The notes under the pieces were generated by a model. It was not told the origin of the DNA. It ran no database searches and saw only the letters and a list, made by a program, of their open reading frames with translations. Below, piece after piece: positions 11,065 to 22,239 of a DNA stretch of 64,000 bases. Origin of the DNA: Saussurea involucrata (Eukaryota; Streptophyta; Magnoliopsida; Asterales; Asteraceae); assembly GCA_033807775.1 (NCBI GenBank), contig CM066319.1, positions 142,216,983 through 142,280,982 of the forward strand, read 5' to 3'. A program made the position numbers and the translations under genes. Every line of letters starts with the position of its first letter. Position 1 is the stretch's first letter.

Positions 11065-11924
11065 TTCTTCAGTGGTAACGCATTAGATCGGTTATAAAGG
11101 AAATTTTATCTCCTTATTCATCATCTAATCTCTGAACAAAATGATTCGCTGATACTAAGGTATGTTTTTCTATTCCTTATGCTGAAGTTTACTTCAATAT
11201 GTTGTTTTTCAAATAAAATTGGTCGCTGATATTTTTTTAAAAATTCAGTGCTCTTTTGAAAATACAAAATCATCACTAGGATTTTCTTTTTCAGTGTTTT
11301 TTCATTTAAAATGTCCCTGAACCATTCAGGTAGGCTTTTTGGAAATGAAAAAACAGTTGTGGCGTAATCAAAACGGATAACCTATGGCATGCTTTTTCTC
11401 TAACACGTTCGTCTGTTTGAATTCTTGCCCAATAAGCTTCGTGGGACGTGTCCGTGTCATGATGAGTAAACTTTTCCCACTCATCACTTTCTCTCTCTAC
11501 TCTCACTATACAAACACTTCTATGTTTATATTTTTCCTTTTACGCTCTGAAACTCTCTCAAAGCAGAAAGAATTTTCTAAGCATTCTTAGATTTTGAACT
11601 TTTAAGACCGTGTGATCTTCTCTTCAAGCAAAATATCAAACAGGTTTTATATTCTAATCCATTCTTCTTCTTAAATCCTTTTCTAAACATATTTTTGATT
11701 CATTTTCTTGTTATTTAGGATCAAAACACACGTTTTTGTACATAAGATCATCTTCTTCATGATCTTATGAGATAAACTTGAAATATAGTTTTCTATTAAG
11801 TTTATAACAAAAATCTTAAACATAAACACTTTCATACGTTTTTCCAGAATCCTTTCTTTAAAAGGAAACTGGAAAGCATATTTTTCACTAGTTTTGAACT
11901 TCTTTTAAAACTAGAAAACCCTTT
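11065..11924 (+). promoter_or_regulatory. pol-aORF spacer of element B (decayed promoter-like module and leader)
   Basis: Non-coding. It aligns by eye with the spacers of A and G: a TGACGTCA counterpart decayed to TGGCGTAA (about 11361), a CCAAT, a degraded G-box with CGTGTCATGATG (about 11425-11463) and TATACAAA (about 11506-11513). A TTTTTCCAG/CTGGAAA stem-loop lies at 11838-11876. The spacer is cut at 11925 by nested element C. Confidence 0.5.
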
Positions 11925-12282
11925 TGTTAGGACAATAAATGTCCTACATATTAGAAAGATATATAAATAATTTTAGAGTTTAATTATAGAGTTTAATTAA
12001 TTAATTGTAAAAGCCTTTAATCATAAAAGGGCTTAGATTAGCTTGATGGGCCATGGGCCTTTGTGTTTAAGGCCTAGGTATATAAGGTGATGTTAGTCTT
12101 AGGAATTAGGTTAGCGATTGATTAGCATTCCTAGAGATTCATTAGAGAGAGATTCATTAGAGAGAGATAGTTGTGTTTTTCATTCAAACCTTTGTAACTA
12201 TCTTGAATCATGAATATGAGAGGGATGACAAGTTGAAATCATCAATTGTTCGTGTTATTTCTCATTGGTTTATTGTTACCTG
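11925..12282 (+). repeat. LTR C, left copy
   Basis: Starts with TGTTAGGACAATAAATGTCC. Nearly identical to 17411-17768. The expected CA end is missing: the match to the right copy stops at TTACCTG, where a different fragment begins. A TATA-like sequence (about 12079) follows a GGGCC-rich patch. Confidence 0.85.
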
Positions 12283-12455
12283 TTCCGAACTCAAATGAGA
12301 TAACCGCACGAAACGCCTTAGAAGTGGTTGAAGAACGCATTGACTATCGCCGCGCTATCAGATTGTTCGAGGTACACTTTGCGCTTCGTAAAAGATATGT
12401 CGATAACTGGCGAGAACTAGAGCGCGAACTCGAACTTCAAATCAAAGGGGGAGAT
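12283..12455 (+). other. Fragment of a retroelement 3' end with PPT
   Basis: A short open frame (about 12246-12461) rich in Arg, Glu and Leu runs to a purine tract CAAAGGGGGAGAT directly before LTR D. It looks like the last internal segment of a Sirevirus-like element. I do not recognise the peptide. Confidence 0.45.
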
Positions 12456-12730
12456 TGTTAGGGTCATTTATTGTTGATTTAAAGTTCAAGGGTTTAACTT
12501 GTAATAGTTTATTTTGAGCCTTGTAGTAAACGGGTCGTGGGCTTGTTAACCACGGGCCCGCCATATATAATGTTGATTAGCCTTAGAAAATAGGCTAGTT
12601 GTTCATTTGCTTTCTATTCCTTATTGTAAATTCTCTCTGAAAGCTAATATATGGATGACCAGTTGAAATCGTATACTTGATTGTTTAATCTTTTGATTTC
12701 ATTGTTCGTTGCACGGATCTGAGACTCACA
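12456..12730 (+). repeat. LTR D (275 bp) inside element C
   Basis: Bounded by TGTTAGGG and ACTCACA. It is preceded by a PPT and followed two nucleotides later by a PBS. It is alignable with LTR C in blocks (GGGCTT, GGGCC, TATATAA, TTAGCCTTAG, GATGACCAGTTGAAATC), so it is a diverged member of the same family. Confidence 0.7.
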
Positions 12731-12732
12731 AT

Positions 12733-12743
12733 TGGTATCAGAG
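12733..12743 (+). promoter_or_regulatory. Primer binding site after LTR D (tRNA-iMet)
   Basis: TGGTATCAGAG two nucleotides after the LTR end, the standard plant copia PBS. Confidence 0.85.
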
Positions 12744-14382
12744 TAGAATCGGTGATTTGAAGACACGAAAGAAATCGAACGAACGCGAGAAAAAGAATAA
12801 AATTCGTATTGAATTTTTCTAGAAAATCACAGCGAGCCGTTTTGCCTATTCCCGTAGATTGAACCGTCGGATCGTCACGATTTGTGGATAGTAGCTTCTG
12901 GACATCTTGTTTTACATTCCGACCGGTTAGATTAATCGTTTGACGTCCAGAAGGCATCCAAATGATTTTCGTAACAGTGCAGATTTTCTTGAAGAAAATC
13001 GTTCTTCAATCGGGTTTGCAAAGCTTTTTCATTGATTTAATAATTCGTTTGTTCAATCTCGATTATTTACTCGTTTATATCTGTTGTTATCTGCGTTTAC
13101 ATCAATTCTCAAATGTATCAATTTTGTGATTTAAAAATCAATTTTTGAGTTTTTGGTGTTCTTAATTGTTTTTTGTGATTATTGAGAAATAGGATATATT
13201 TTGCTTAGAAATCGATTTGGGTGTGTTTGTTTTTGTGTTTTTGGTCAAAATCTAACCCTACAGGAGTGAAATCAAACAACACTATCGAAAACTGATCCGA
13301 TTTTCTCAATCAGCCGCAGTGTCCGGACGTTCCAAATCTTTCCGGGTAAGTTTCCTATTTCTCACCAGTTACCGGATAAAATATCAAGTCACCGGATAAT
13401 TTCTGGGTTACCTGATAATTATTTGGGTTACCGGATATTTTCTCCAAGTTTCCGGAAGTCATTTCTACTTTCCGGGTGATTTTTCCCAAAGTTACCGGAA
13501 GTTGATTTTCCGGACACCTCATATCTTCCCGGAAACCTCCAAACACCTTAACATCAGCCGCACTTGTTGACCAAGTTTACTCGTTTGACCTCTATGTGAT
13601 TCTTCCAAAAGGTACGCATGCATGCATCCATTTAATTTTTTTTAATCACATCCAAAGCATACATACATGCATTGCATTCCAACTTACGCCATGGTTGACT
13701 AATTTCGTTTGTGTGTGATTGGTTGATGTTTGCATCATTTATATATATATATATATATATAATTGTATCCGGGTCACAATTTTAACCGAGATCACCTTGT
13801 GTCCGGATTCAATTTTTGACCGGAAACAATATTTATCCGGTAAAACCTTTTTCTCTAAGGAAACACATCTCATCCGGAATATCAATTCATTCGGTAAGTT
13901 GTCCATCACCCGGTAAATTCACTTCAATTTTCATCCGGATACTCCATCTTTCCGGTAAATCTTTTTCACCCGGTAAGTCACAACTTAATTGTCCGGTAAG
14001 TTTAAATCTTTGTTGTTTTATTGTCCGGTAAGTTGTGCTGTTTGGTAAATTTTTGATTGGTAATTTCTCGTCGGTATCCGAGTTACCGCACGTCTCGTGA
14101 TTAAAAGTGTTAATAAAAGTTGCGATTTTTTTTAACAATCAATTTGCAATTTTTTTGCGACGTTTTGAGATTATTTTCGTCGTTTTTTATCTAACTTGGT
14201 TTGTTTCTCGCAGGTTTCACCATCGAAGTTTGATTTCGTTCGTACCGTCAATAATCAAATTTTAAATTTTGGAAACGAATTTATTTTATAAATTAGTTTT
14301 TCTGATTTAATTTTTGATTTTCTTCCACAAGTTTTATTCTTCAAAGTAATACCGATTAACGATCATATTTTTTCAGGTAACA
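12744..14382 (+). other. Long 5' leader of element D, with CCGG-rich repeats
   Basis: No coding region. The first part (12797 to about 12984) is clearly homologous to the leader of copia element H (58030 to about 58216). Two clusters of a degenerate decamer centred on CCGG follow at 13340-13530 and 13765-14040, about 20 copies spaced 10-30 bp apart and usually of the form NYCCGGWWA. A (TA)n tract lies at about 13740-13761. A TTTCAGGTAACA sequence just before the gag ATG could be a 3' splice site. Confidence 0.65.
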
Positions 14383-15660
14383 ATGTCGTCGTATTGCCTT
14401 AATTTTGAATGTTCAAAATTTCAAAGGCTATATGAAAAGAATATGAAGCAACAAGAGGAATTCTGCAGCAAGTTAAACGAAAAACATAAACTGCAAATAT
14501 CTTAAAGTTCTGATAAGCTTGCTAAATCTGAAGAAAAGACAACGATCTTAGAGGCGGAAAACACAGTGCTGAAAAAGAAGCTATCTGATTTATTATCACG
14601 AAGTGATATCAAGGAGACTGAGAAAGAGAAAGCAAAGCTACATGAAAAGAATATCAAGCGATCGGATGACTTGTGCAACAAGTACATCAAAGAACTGAAG
14701 GAACTGAAATCTCAAATGTGGAACAGTTCTGAGAAGCTGACTGAAGAAGAAGAGAAAGGTAAGCTCCTGAATTGTGAAAACCGTGAGCTTAAAAATAAAC
14801 TATCTATTTTTTAAAAGGTTATTGAAAAGGAGAAAGAAAGTTTTGAAAAAGAAAAACAATTGCTTATTCAAAAGCAATCTGGTGTTTCAACCAAATCTCT
14901 TGAAGAGAAAAAGAGTCTTGAGCTTATGTGTCTAAAACTTTCAAAACAGATCTCCGACTTTGAAAAAGTTTTGATTTTAGAAAGAGAGAAGTTTAAAACT
15001 GAACGCAAATCTTTTTCTAAAAAGAATGGAGACCTTTCTTTAAAAATAACTGAGCTGGAGAAAGAATTAGACGATCTAATCAAAGAGTCTGAAAAGAAGA
15101 AAGTTGAAGGTTTTAGAGCAAAATGTTTAAAAGATGATTTTTCAAAAGAGAGAAAGATTTTTCAGTCCGAGATTTCTAAACTTAAACATAGATTATCTGG
15201 ATTAGCAACCGAGACTTTGAAGAATTAAATGGTTAAATCTGATTCAAAGAATTTTGTCAAATCAAATGACTTTTTAAAAGATCAGTTTCGACCTTACAAT
15301 CTTTTCTATAATTCTCGTGTTGATAAGAAAGATAATCAATTTTTTAAGAAAGTAAACATGGTGTGGAGAGTTAAAGGAACCACTCCTGCTCCAAAGTCAT
15401 TCGTCTCTGTTAAAAGTGACAAGAACAACACAGCTCTCCACGCTAAACCTTTTGTGAAAACTCATCGAGTTTACTCTCTTAACAAACTGATCAGCTTATC
15501 TACACAGAAGTTGTGTTGCTCTTATTGTGGAACAAGTGACTTTGTGAAGAAAGACCATGCTAAGTATTGGTATGGTACTTATAGTATCCCCAGTCCTCAC
15601 TATAATAGGGCATCTAACCGTCAAGGATCCATCAAAGGATGGATACCAAAATCCTTCTAA
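14383..15660 (+). pseudogene. Coiled-coil gag-like protein of element C/D, three in-frame stops
   Basis: One reading frame from ATG 14383 to TAA at 15658-15660 (about 425 codons) is interrupted only by three in-frame stops (about 14502, 14812, 15226), with no frameshift. It is Lys/Glu/Leu-rich with heptad spacing over residues about 15-280, so a long coiled coil is expected. The C-terminal part is basic and contains a Cys pair, CCSYCGTSDFVKKDHAKYW, which resembles a broken CCHC knuckle. This matches the C-terminal half of Sirevirus-type gag. No capsid domain is present. Confidence 0.6.
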
Positions 15661-16998
15661 TCTGTTTTGCAGGAATGTCGTGTGCGGTTTTAATTCCTAT
15701 TATTCTTTTCACATGACGAGCATTCAAAGGGTATGCCAATTTTGAGGGGAAGTACTATCTCATGAAAGGTAAGTGAACTACTAACTGAATTCAAAGACCG
15801 TGGTAATTCTTTCTGGATAACTTACTTGTGTTTGTTATTCTCCAGTTTTAAATTCCATAATTGCCACATGTCAATTTTTTGATTTAGTTATTTCCATGTC
15901 TCAAATGTTTGTTGATTTTTCGATGGAAATACACTCGTTTGAATTCCTTGTTGTTTTTCAAGTTCGCTATTTCTTGCAAATGATTCCATTCTTATATGAT
16001 ATAATAATTGTGACTTGTTCTTCACAATTAAACTTTCTGATCATTGTCTCATTTCTTGCAAAATACTGTGCTTTCTGAGTCAATCTGTTTTGCGCTTGAT
16101 ATTGTTTCTTGAAACTCTGGTATTTCAACAATGACTTCTGAATAATTCAGTTTAGAACTCGTACTTCACTGTTTCACTAAACTGTTATACTCGATGCATG
16201 ATGTTAGTGTTAGGAATTCCATTGTTTCTATGGTCAATCCAGAACCGGAAGGACCTACCCAAGAAACACATCCCATTTAGACAACAGTGAGGGGTATAGA
16301 TTGCTAGATGAGTTTGGAGTGAAAAGAATATGGTGAGGCTGTGACAGGACTTAAAAGAATTATTGGTCCTTACCAAACCGAGTCAGTTATCCGGGTAACC
16401 ACATAATCTATTCATTCTCGTTCTTTGGAGATGAATATTGAAACAGACATGGACCCAGTGTCGATAACTCGTGTCACCCCACCCAGCCACTCGAGTATCT
16501 CACAACAGATGCTAGTTTCAGATATTCACGGAGATTTAGCACATAATCTATCTATTCCTCACTCGGAGGTCTTAGGTATTGAAAAAGGAAGACATCAGCT
16601 CCGGTCTCCGAACTTCACATTCTATTCACTGTGTCAATTGATTTTTAACTTGCGTCCCAGGTTAAATCAAATTTTGAGCCAAATCGATATGAATTATTTT
16701 CTTTCACACATGCACGAGTCTTTGTGATTACATTTGCATATCTTCGTGATATTGCCGGAACAGTTTGAGAAGTAATTTTCTAAAATTTTACTTCAGTGAT
16801 AACTAGAAGTCCTATCAGAGATACCCCATAGCCAACTCTGAACATAGGCCACACAATTTTTCAAATTGTTGTGATAACAGTTACTTTTGTGTTTCTGTGT
16901 TAGTTGATTACCCCATTCTGGTTACCTAATGTTTTTTTATCTGGATTTTGAGCTTCTCGTTACTGTTGTCTTTGAATGTACATGATGCTCCTACTCAT
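15661..16998 (+). other. Degenerate interior of element C/D, no gene recognised
   Basis: AT-rich sequence with scattered short open frames and no recognisable protease, integrase or RT motif. It is probably decayed internal sequence. Confidence 0.5.
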
Positions 16999-17410
16999 CA
17001 TGAGGGGGAGAAAGGGTACAGATTCAAAGACACTGAATATCAAGTTGAGGGGGAGTTAGCAAAAGCCGAGGGGGAGTAAAGAAGTCCCCATGCAAAAGCC
17101 AAGGGGGAGTAACAGTTCCGAAAAGAGCTCAAAGCTTCAAAGTGCATACAAGTGATCAACTCTTCTCGTTCCTTATCAAGTGGTGTTTGCTTCAAATTGT
17201 TTCCTCCTTCGAGCATTTCGATTCTACAAAGTTCTTAAAGCTGACGGATTCGTTGAAGATTGGAAGACCAAGAGCTTTATTCAAGGGGGAGCGCTGAAAT
17301 GACATGAAGTCAAGCAACATCATTGCATTTCAAAGATTCAAAAAGGAAGAGAAGGTCAAGACTTGAAGATTTCAAAACCGATTTTTATTTATATATCTTT
17401 AGGGGGAGAT
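16999..17410 (+). repeat. Multiple PPT-like GGGGGAG motifs before the 3' LTR of C
   Basis: The motif GAGGGGGAG or AAGGGGGAG occurs near 17000, 17046, 17069, 17101 and 17283, and finally as TTTAGGGGGAGAT directly before the LTR at 17411. Multiplied polypurine tracts upstream of the 3' LTR are, as I recall, a described hallmark of Sireviruses. Confidence 0.75.
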
Positions 17411-17768
17411 TGTTAGGACAATAAATGTCCTACATATTAGAAAGATATATAAATAATTATAGAGTTTAATTATAGAGTTTAATTAATTAATTGTAAAAGT
17501 CTTTAATCATAAAAGGGCTTAGATTAGCTTGATGGGCCATGGGCCTTTGTGTTTAAGGCCTAGGTATATAAGGTGATGTTAGCCTTAGGAATTAGGTTAG
17601 AGATTGATTAGCATTCCTAGAGATTCATTAGAGAGAGATTCATTAGAGAGAGATAGTTGTGTTTTTCATTCAAACATTTGTAACTATCTTGAATCATGAA
17701 TATGAGAGGGATGACAAGTTGAAATCATCAATTATTCGTGTTATTTCTCATTGGTTTATTGTTACCTG
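17411..17768 (+). repeat. LTR C, right (3') copy
   Basis: The same length as the left copy (358 bp) with about seven differences, indicating a fairly recent insertion. The sequence after TTACCTG runs into the inverted LTR of element E, so the true 3' end is unclear. Confidence 0.85.
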
Positions 17769-19301
17769 ATCTGATAAACCAAGATCTATCAAGATTAGAG
17801 AGAGAGAGAATCTAGAGAGAGAAATATGCCATCTGTTACTCTCAAAATATGAACTGTTAATTACAAAAGCTAACACAAGGGTTTATATACCCTTGACGAT
17901 AGAAAGTCAAACTAGACTTATTACAAGCTTAAAATTGATAAGCCTTGATTACAACACTAAAAGTAGCATTAACAATCTCCCCCTTTGTAATCAAGGGCGC
18001 TCGAATCTTCTGTGTTGACGATTCTTGCCAATTAAGATCTCCAAGCGTCTTAGTGTTTTCCGGAAGTTCAGCCTTGTGTTGATTGTCTCTATTGCTCTCC
18101 TCAAGAGTCTGATCTTAGCATTATCAACCAAGTAAAGACTTCAAAATAATGACTCATGAAATTTCTCCCCCTCAAAATTAGCTTAACATCCGAAATCTCT
18201 CCCTTGGATTCAAGATTTACACAATTTAGAACAGCAGTCTTTGGCTTTACTTGATCTTCAGAACTTTAGCATTACCGCTCTTCACTTTACAGCACTTTGA
18301 ACAGTCTTCCTCTTTGATATGTCAGAAGACAGAGATTTTCTTTCTTTGATATGGAGAGTTTGTTTCTTCAATAAAGATATTCACAATGTAGCACAAGTTT
18401 AGGAAAAAGAGATTTTCTTGAAGAACCAAGATAATCAATCTATTTCTCTTAAACTCTTGAAGAATTCTCCCCCTTTTACTATCTTGAAACAGAATCTTCT
18501 TTAAACAATTATTCCCCTGACATGAAATCGAATCTTTGACTTGAAATCTCTTTGACATGAAATTGAATTAAGCATTTCTCCCCCTTTTTCGATGATAGTG
18601 AGCATCATGATCATCGAAAATCTTCTTCAATTTCAGTCACGTCTCTGAATATCAATAACAATCTCCATCAAATCTTCGAATTAAACTACCAAAACTTGCA
18701 GAGATGTTAGAAAATCAATTTTAAAATTTGAATGGATGATCAGACTGTTTGAGTCGAACTAAACCAAAAACTTGAAATTCTTCAAATTAATCCTCAAATC
18801 TTTGAAATTAGCCCTTGATCCTTGAATAAGAATTGTTCCTCTATCAAAAACGAATTCAACGAACTCTAATTCCAGTAGAATAAATCTCAAAATTGCAAGA
18901 ATTTGAGAAAAAGAGATTTTCTTGAAAAAATCAAGAAAATCGATCGATTTTCCTCAAAAACCTAACAAATTTGATTTCAATTCGTGCAAATTCTTCAGCA
19001 GATCTTCAATAACTTGCTCTGATACCAATTGTGTGTCCGAATATGATCAATCAACCAAGAATTCACACAAGATCTAGAGAGAGAAAGTAGAGAGAGAAAG
19101 TATATCTTGTATTATTAGCTCTCTATATTTTACAAGATATGAGTTATGCTCTCTTAGTTACATGATTAGTCTAAACAAAACTATTTATACCTAAGATCTA
19201 TACAAGACATTAAGCTAAGTTTGACTTTTACAAACACATAATACATTGACTTTGACTTTGACTTTATCATTAAATCTTGAAGACATATTTTAGACTTAAC
19301 A
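17767..19301 (-). mobile_element. Small Sirevirus-like non-autonomous element E
   Basis: Minus-strand order: an LTR at 19030-19301 (TGTTAAGTC...ACACACA), a PBS (rc of 19016-19027), about 1 kb of interior without coding capacity but with several GGGGGAG motifs (plus-strand CTCCCCC near 17978, 18165, 18470 and 18573), a PPT at about 17975-17987 and a second LTR at about 17767-17974. The two LTRs share layout and short blocks but are clearly diverged (about 208 and 272 bp). This is either an old element or a junction of two related fragments. Confidence 0.6.
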
Positions 19302-19453
19302 TGATCAATCTGGGATTCACACCTTTTTTACATTTTCTTTCCTTATAAAGAAACTGTAAAAACCCTAAAAACCTCAAAACCCTTTTTTTGGAAAATAATT
19401 TCCATTTCAAGACTTCACTTCATTTTCTTTTCTATTATTGCTCTCATACAGAA
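19302..19453 (+). other. aORF leader of element B, right of the nested block
   Basis: Non-coding. T/A-rich, resembling the last 150 nt of the aORF leaders in A and G, and leading into ATG 19454. Confidence 0.5.
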
Positions 19454-20953
19454 ATGGCATCTTCAATCCCTACTACTACTGGTGCTCCATCTGACCGTAT
19501 CACTACTCCTTCCACAATGGTGAAAGCTGACAACATGAAACATGAACTCCATCAGATCGTCCTTGCCTCTAACAACTCCTACGTACTGCTGGACTTCCCT
19601 AAAAAGAAGCATGTCCCTATCTCGCCGATGCTGTTAATTTCATCAAAACATGCCCACTCACCACTGCAATGACCATCAAACCACCAGCTCATCAAAACCT
19701 CCTCACGCAGTTCTGGTACACTACACACCGCACCACTCAGGTCTCCACCAAATCCGGCCGTGAATACTCAGTGATTAGGTATCAAACTGAACTAGGTCGT
19801 GGCACCATTTCCACCGCTGCCATTCGTGCAACCCTGAACCTTCCTGGCAGCTCTAAGGCCAACCCGTTCGTTCCTCTTCCTGAAGATGACCAAGATATCA
19901 TTCAGTTCCTTGACCTCATGAATTATTCTTGGAACACGACAAGAAATGGTGAAGCTGACAAGAAGATCACCACAGTTCTGAAGAACAAGATGCCTTCAGA
20001 ACTGAACTTCATTTTCGCTCATGTCATAAGCTATATGACTGCTAAACTTGGGTCAACAGATCAGGCCTCCAAAACCCAAGATGTTATGGGTTATGCTCTT
20101 CTGAAAAGTCTGAACGTGGACTATGCACGTATCATCTTCGAAGACCTGATGGACAGGGTCGAGAAAACAAATCGTTCCAACACTATCCCATACCCAAGGT
20201 TTATCAGCGCCATTCTTCAAATGGTGCTTCACAAAAGTTATCCCAAGGATGGGGACTACAAACTTTCGCAAGTAGGTCCCAAGGTTCTTGATTTCAAACC
20301 GCTGGAAAATGAGGTACGTCTTTCAACTCTTCTCTCTCTTCCCTGCCCCACTTCTTCTACTTCAGTGGCTACTTCTACAGTGGCAATACCCACCATTGAT
20401 ACCCAGTCCGCTACCACCTCCTCCCTGAAAAAGAGGAAACATTCTTCAACCCAACTTGGCAGCCATAAGTCCAAGAAGCCCTCAACGGAGCAACCCAATC
20501 CTTCTCAGGCTTAAGACTCCACATTGGCCTCTTCACAGGCAATGATGGATGATTTCGTCGTCCACTCCACAACATCTGGTGAAGCCACCCCTTCTATAAC
20601 CGTTTCAGAGACTCAGTTCTTTGAGACTTTCTTGGATGAAAACCCAACATCCTCAGCGCCTCAAAGCGCTGTGGAGGTCATTCCCAGCGTCTCCAACGCT
20701 GAAGCTGCAACAACCCCACCTTTCTCAGCCTTTGCTTCTACCTCCACTTCTTTCATCTACAGCATCACACCAATAATGCCATCATTTCCATTGATGGACA
20801 CTAGAGCTGTGACGCTGCAAAATCGTTTATGCAGAAACGCTACACGACCTATAGGATCCTCGACGACAATCTCTGCTAGTTCTTTCGAGGATGACATAGA
20901 GCATTGGAGTGGAACTCGAGACTTCGACACCGTCTTCGATCCTGAACCTACAG

Positions 20954-21034
20954 GTATCCAAACACCATCCACATCCCTCTCTGCACCCCTAACTTCTAAG
21001 CTTTCCTTAGCTCACAAGTTATTTTCTGTTACGG
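20954..21034 (+). other. Putative intron 1 of the aORF in element B (81 nt)
   Basis: Donor ACAG|GTATCC, acceptor region TTACGG|GTCCTAATTTGG. In element G the same junctions are GCAG|GTATAC and TTTTTCAG|GTCCTAATTTGG. Removal gives Pro-(Thr/Ala)-Gly-Pro-Asn-Leu-Gly in frame in both copies. The B acceptor appears mutated. Confidence 0.55.
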
Positions 21035-22083
21035 GTCCTAATTTGGGGAGTATTAGCACGTCCCTCAAGGACATCGCTGACAAAGTGGACTCCCTATCTA
21101 CCAACATCACCAACAACACCGCAGTGATCACTACAGCGGGGAATACGCTGAACGATGTCTCCACTTCCCTTGCAGCCAAGGCAACAACAGTTGACATCTC
21201 CTCACTACAAGGGGGAGTGAATTCATTGGAAACCGCTGTCAGCACCAACTTCTTCGCCCTCCAAAAGACGGTCGTTGATCTCTCTATGACCTTTTCCAGC
21301 CTCAGCAGCGAGGTTGGAACCATGAAGGCAGACTTTATTGGTCTGAAAGGTGAGGTGAGCAGCCTCTCCAAAGAAATCGCTGACAACAATTCCCTGCTCA
21401 CCAAGATCCTCCAGCGAATGGAAGCTCCTACTGTCCCTCTATCTCATTTCTCTCAGGATGACCGGGAGAAGTTAGATATGGCTGTGGAGTTCATTATTCA
21501 ATCTACCCCTACTATCTCTGGCCTGGAAGACATAATGGCAGAGGTTGAGAAGACAACTTTAGGGCACCCTGGCCTAGAAGACAGGGACCCCGAAGTTCAC
21601 GTTGTTGCTGCTGCTGCCTCCCCAACCATTCAGTGGAAGAGGGGGAGAAGATTGAAGACCTTCCCTAGAATGTTGAGGGGGAGGAAGAAAACAAAGATTC
21701 AGACCCTTAGGAAGGTGATAATTCTGAGGGAACCGTTGTTGAAAGTCCCTCTCCATCTGAGGGGGAGCAAGAACGCGAAGACTCTCCTTCTCCAACCGCT
21801 GACAAAACCTTCGACGCCAGCTCTGATGATGAAGAAGAAGAGGAGGAGGAGTTAGAAATTCAGGATGAAGAACCATCATTCAAACCACTGAATGATGATG
21901 ATGAAGATGGTTTCTTCTTTCTTCCTGAAGTTATAAAATCCCCAGCTTTGAAAGGGGTTTCTATAAAAGAACCAGGGGAGGGGACCAAGGTAAAGTCTCC
22001 TGCAAAGAAAGCCTCAAAAAAAACACAAGGGACTCGCCGCTGATGGAAACTTGGCAATCCTCATGATAAATCCAACTTGTCAG

Positions 22084-22239
22084 GTACACTATATTTTCTT
22101 TCCTTATACTACATCCCTCCTCTACCCCTTCTCAATCTCAACCCTTCTCCTTCTAAAACCTCTAAACACTTAGCTCTCTCCTTTCTCTATCTTTTTTCCT
22201 CAAATGATCTAACTCCATTGATCATTTTGTTTCAGCTAG
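22084..22239 (+). other. Putative intron 2 of the aORF in element B (156 nt)
   Basis: Donor TTGTCAG|GTACACTA and acceptor TTTCAGCTAG|TCCTCTCC are both shared with element G (44349-44507). The interior is pyrimidine-rich. Splicing joins Cys-Gln to Ser-Ser-Pro-Leu in frame in both copies. Confidence 0.65.

Larger units (their letters stand above)
11925..17768 (+). mobile_element. Sirevirus-like non-autonomous element C/D, chimeric
   Basis: Two 358-bp LTR copies (11925-12282 and 17411-17768) differ at only about seven positions and bracket a 5.1-kb interior in direct orientation. The interior does not start with a PBS. It starts with a 170-bp fragment ending in a PPT, then a second, diverged LTR (D, 12456-12730) with its own PBS, a leader, a coiled-coil gag-like pseudogene, non-coding sequence, several GGGGGAG motifs, and the PPT of the 3' LTR. 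No protease, integrase or RT is visible, so the element is non-autonomous. The structure suggests recombination or template switching between related elements. Confidence 0.7.

Noticed and set aside
12246..12461. Short Arg/Glu-rich ORF as a host gene
   Set aside because: It begins inside LTR C and ends in a PPT; it is a retroelement fragment.
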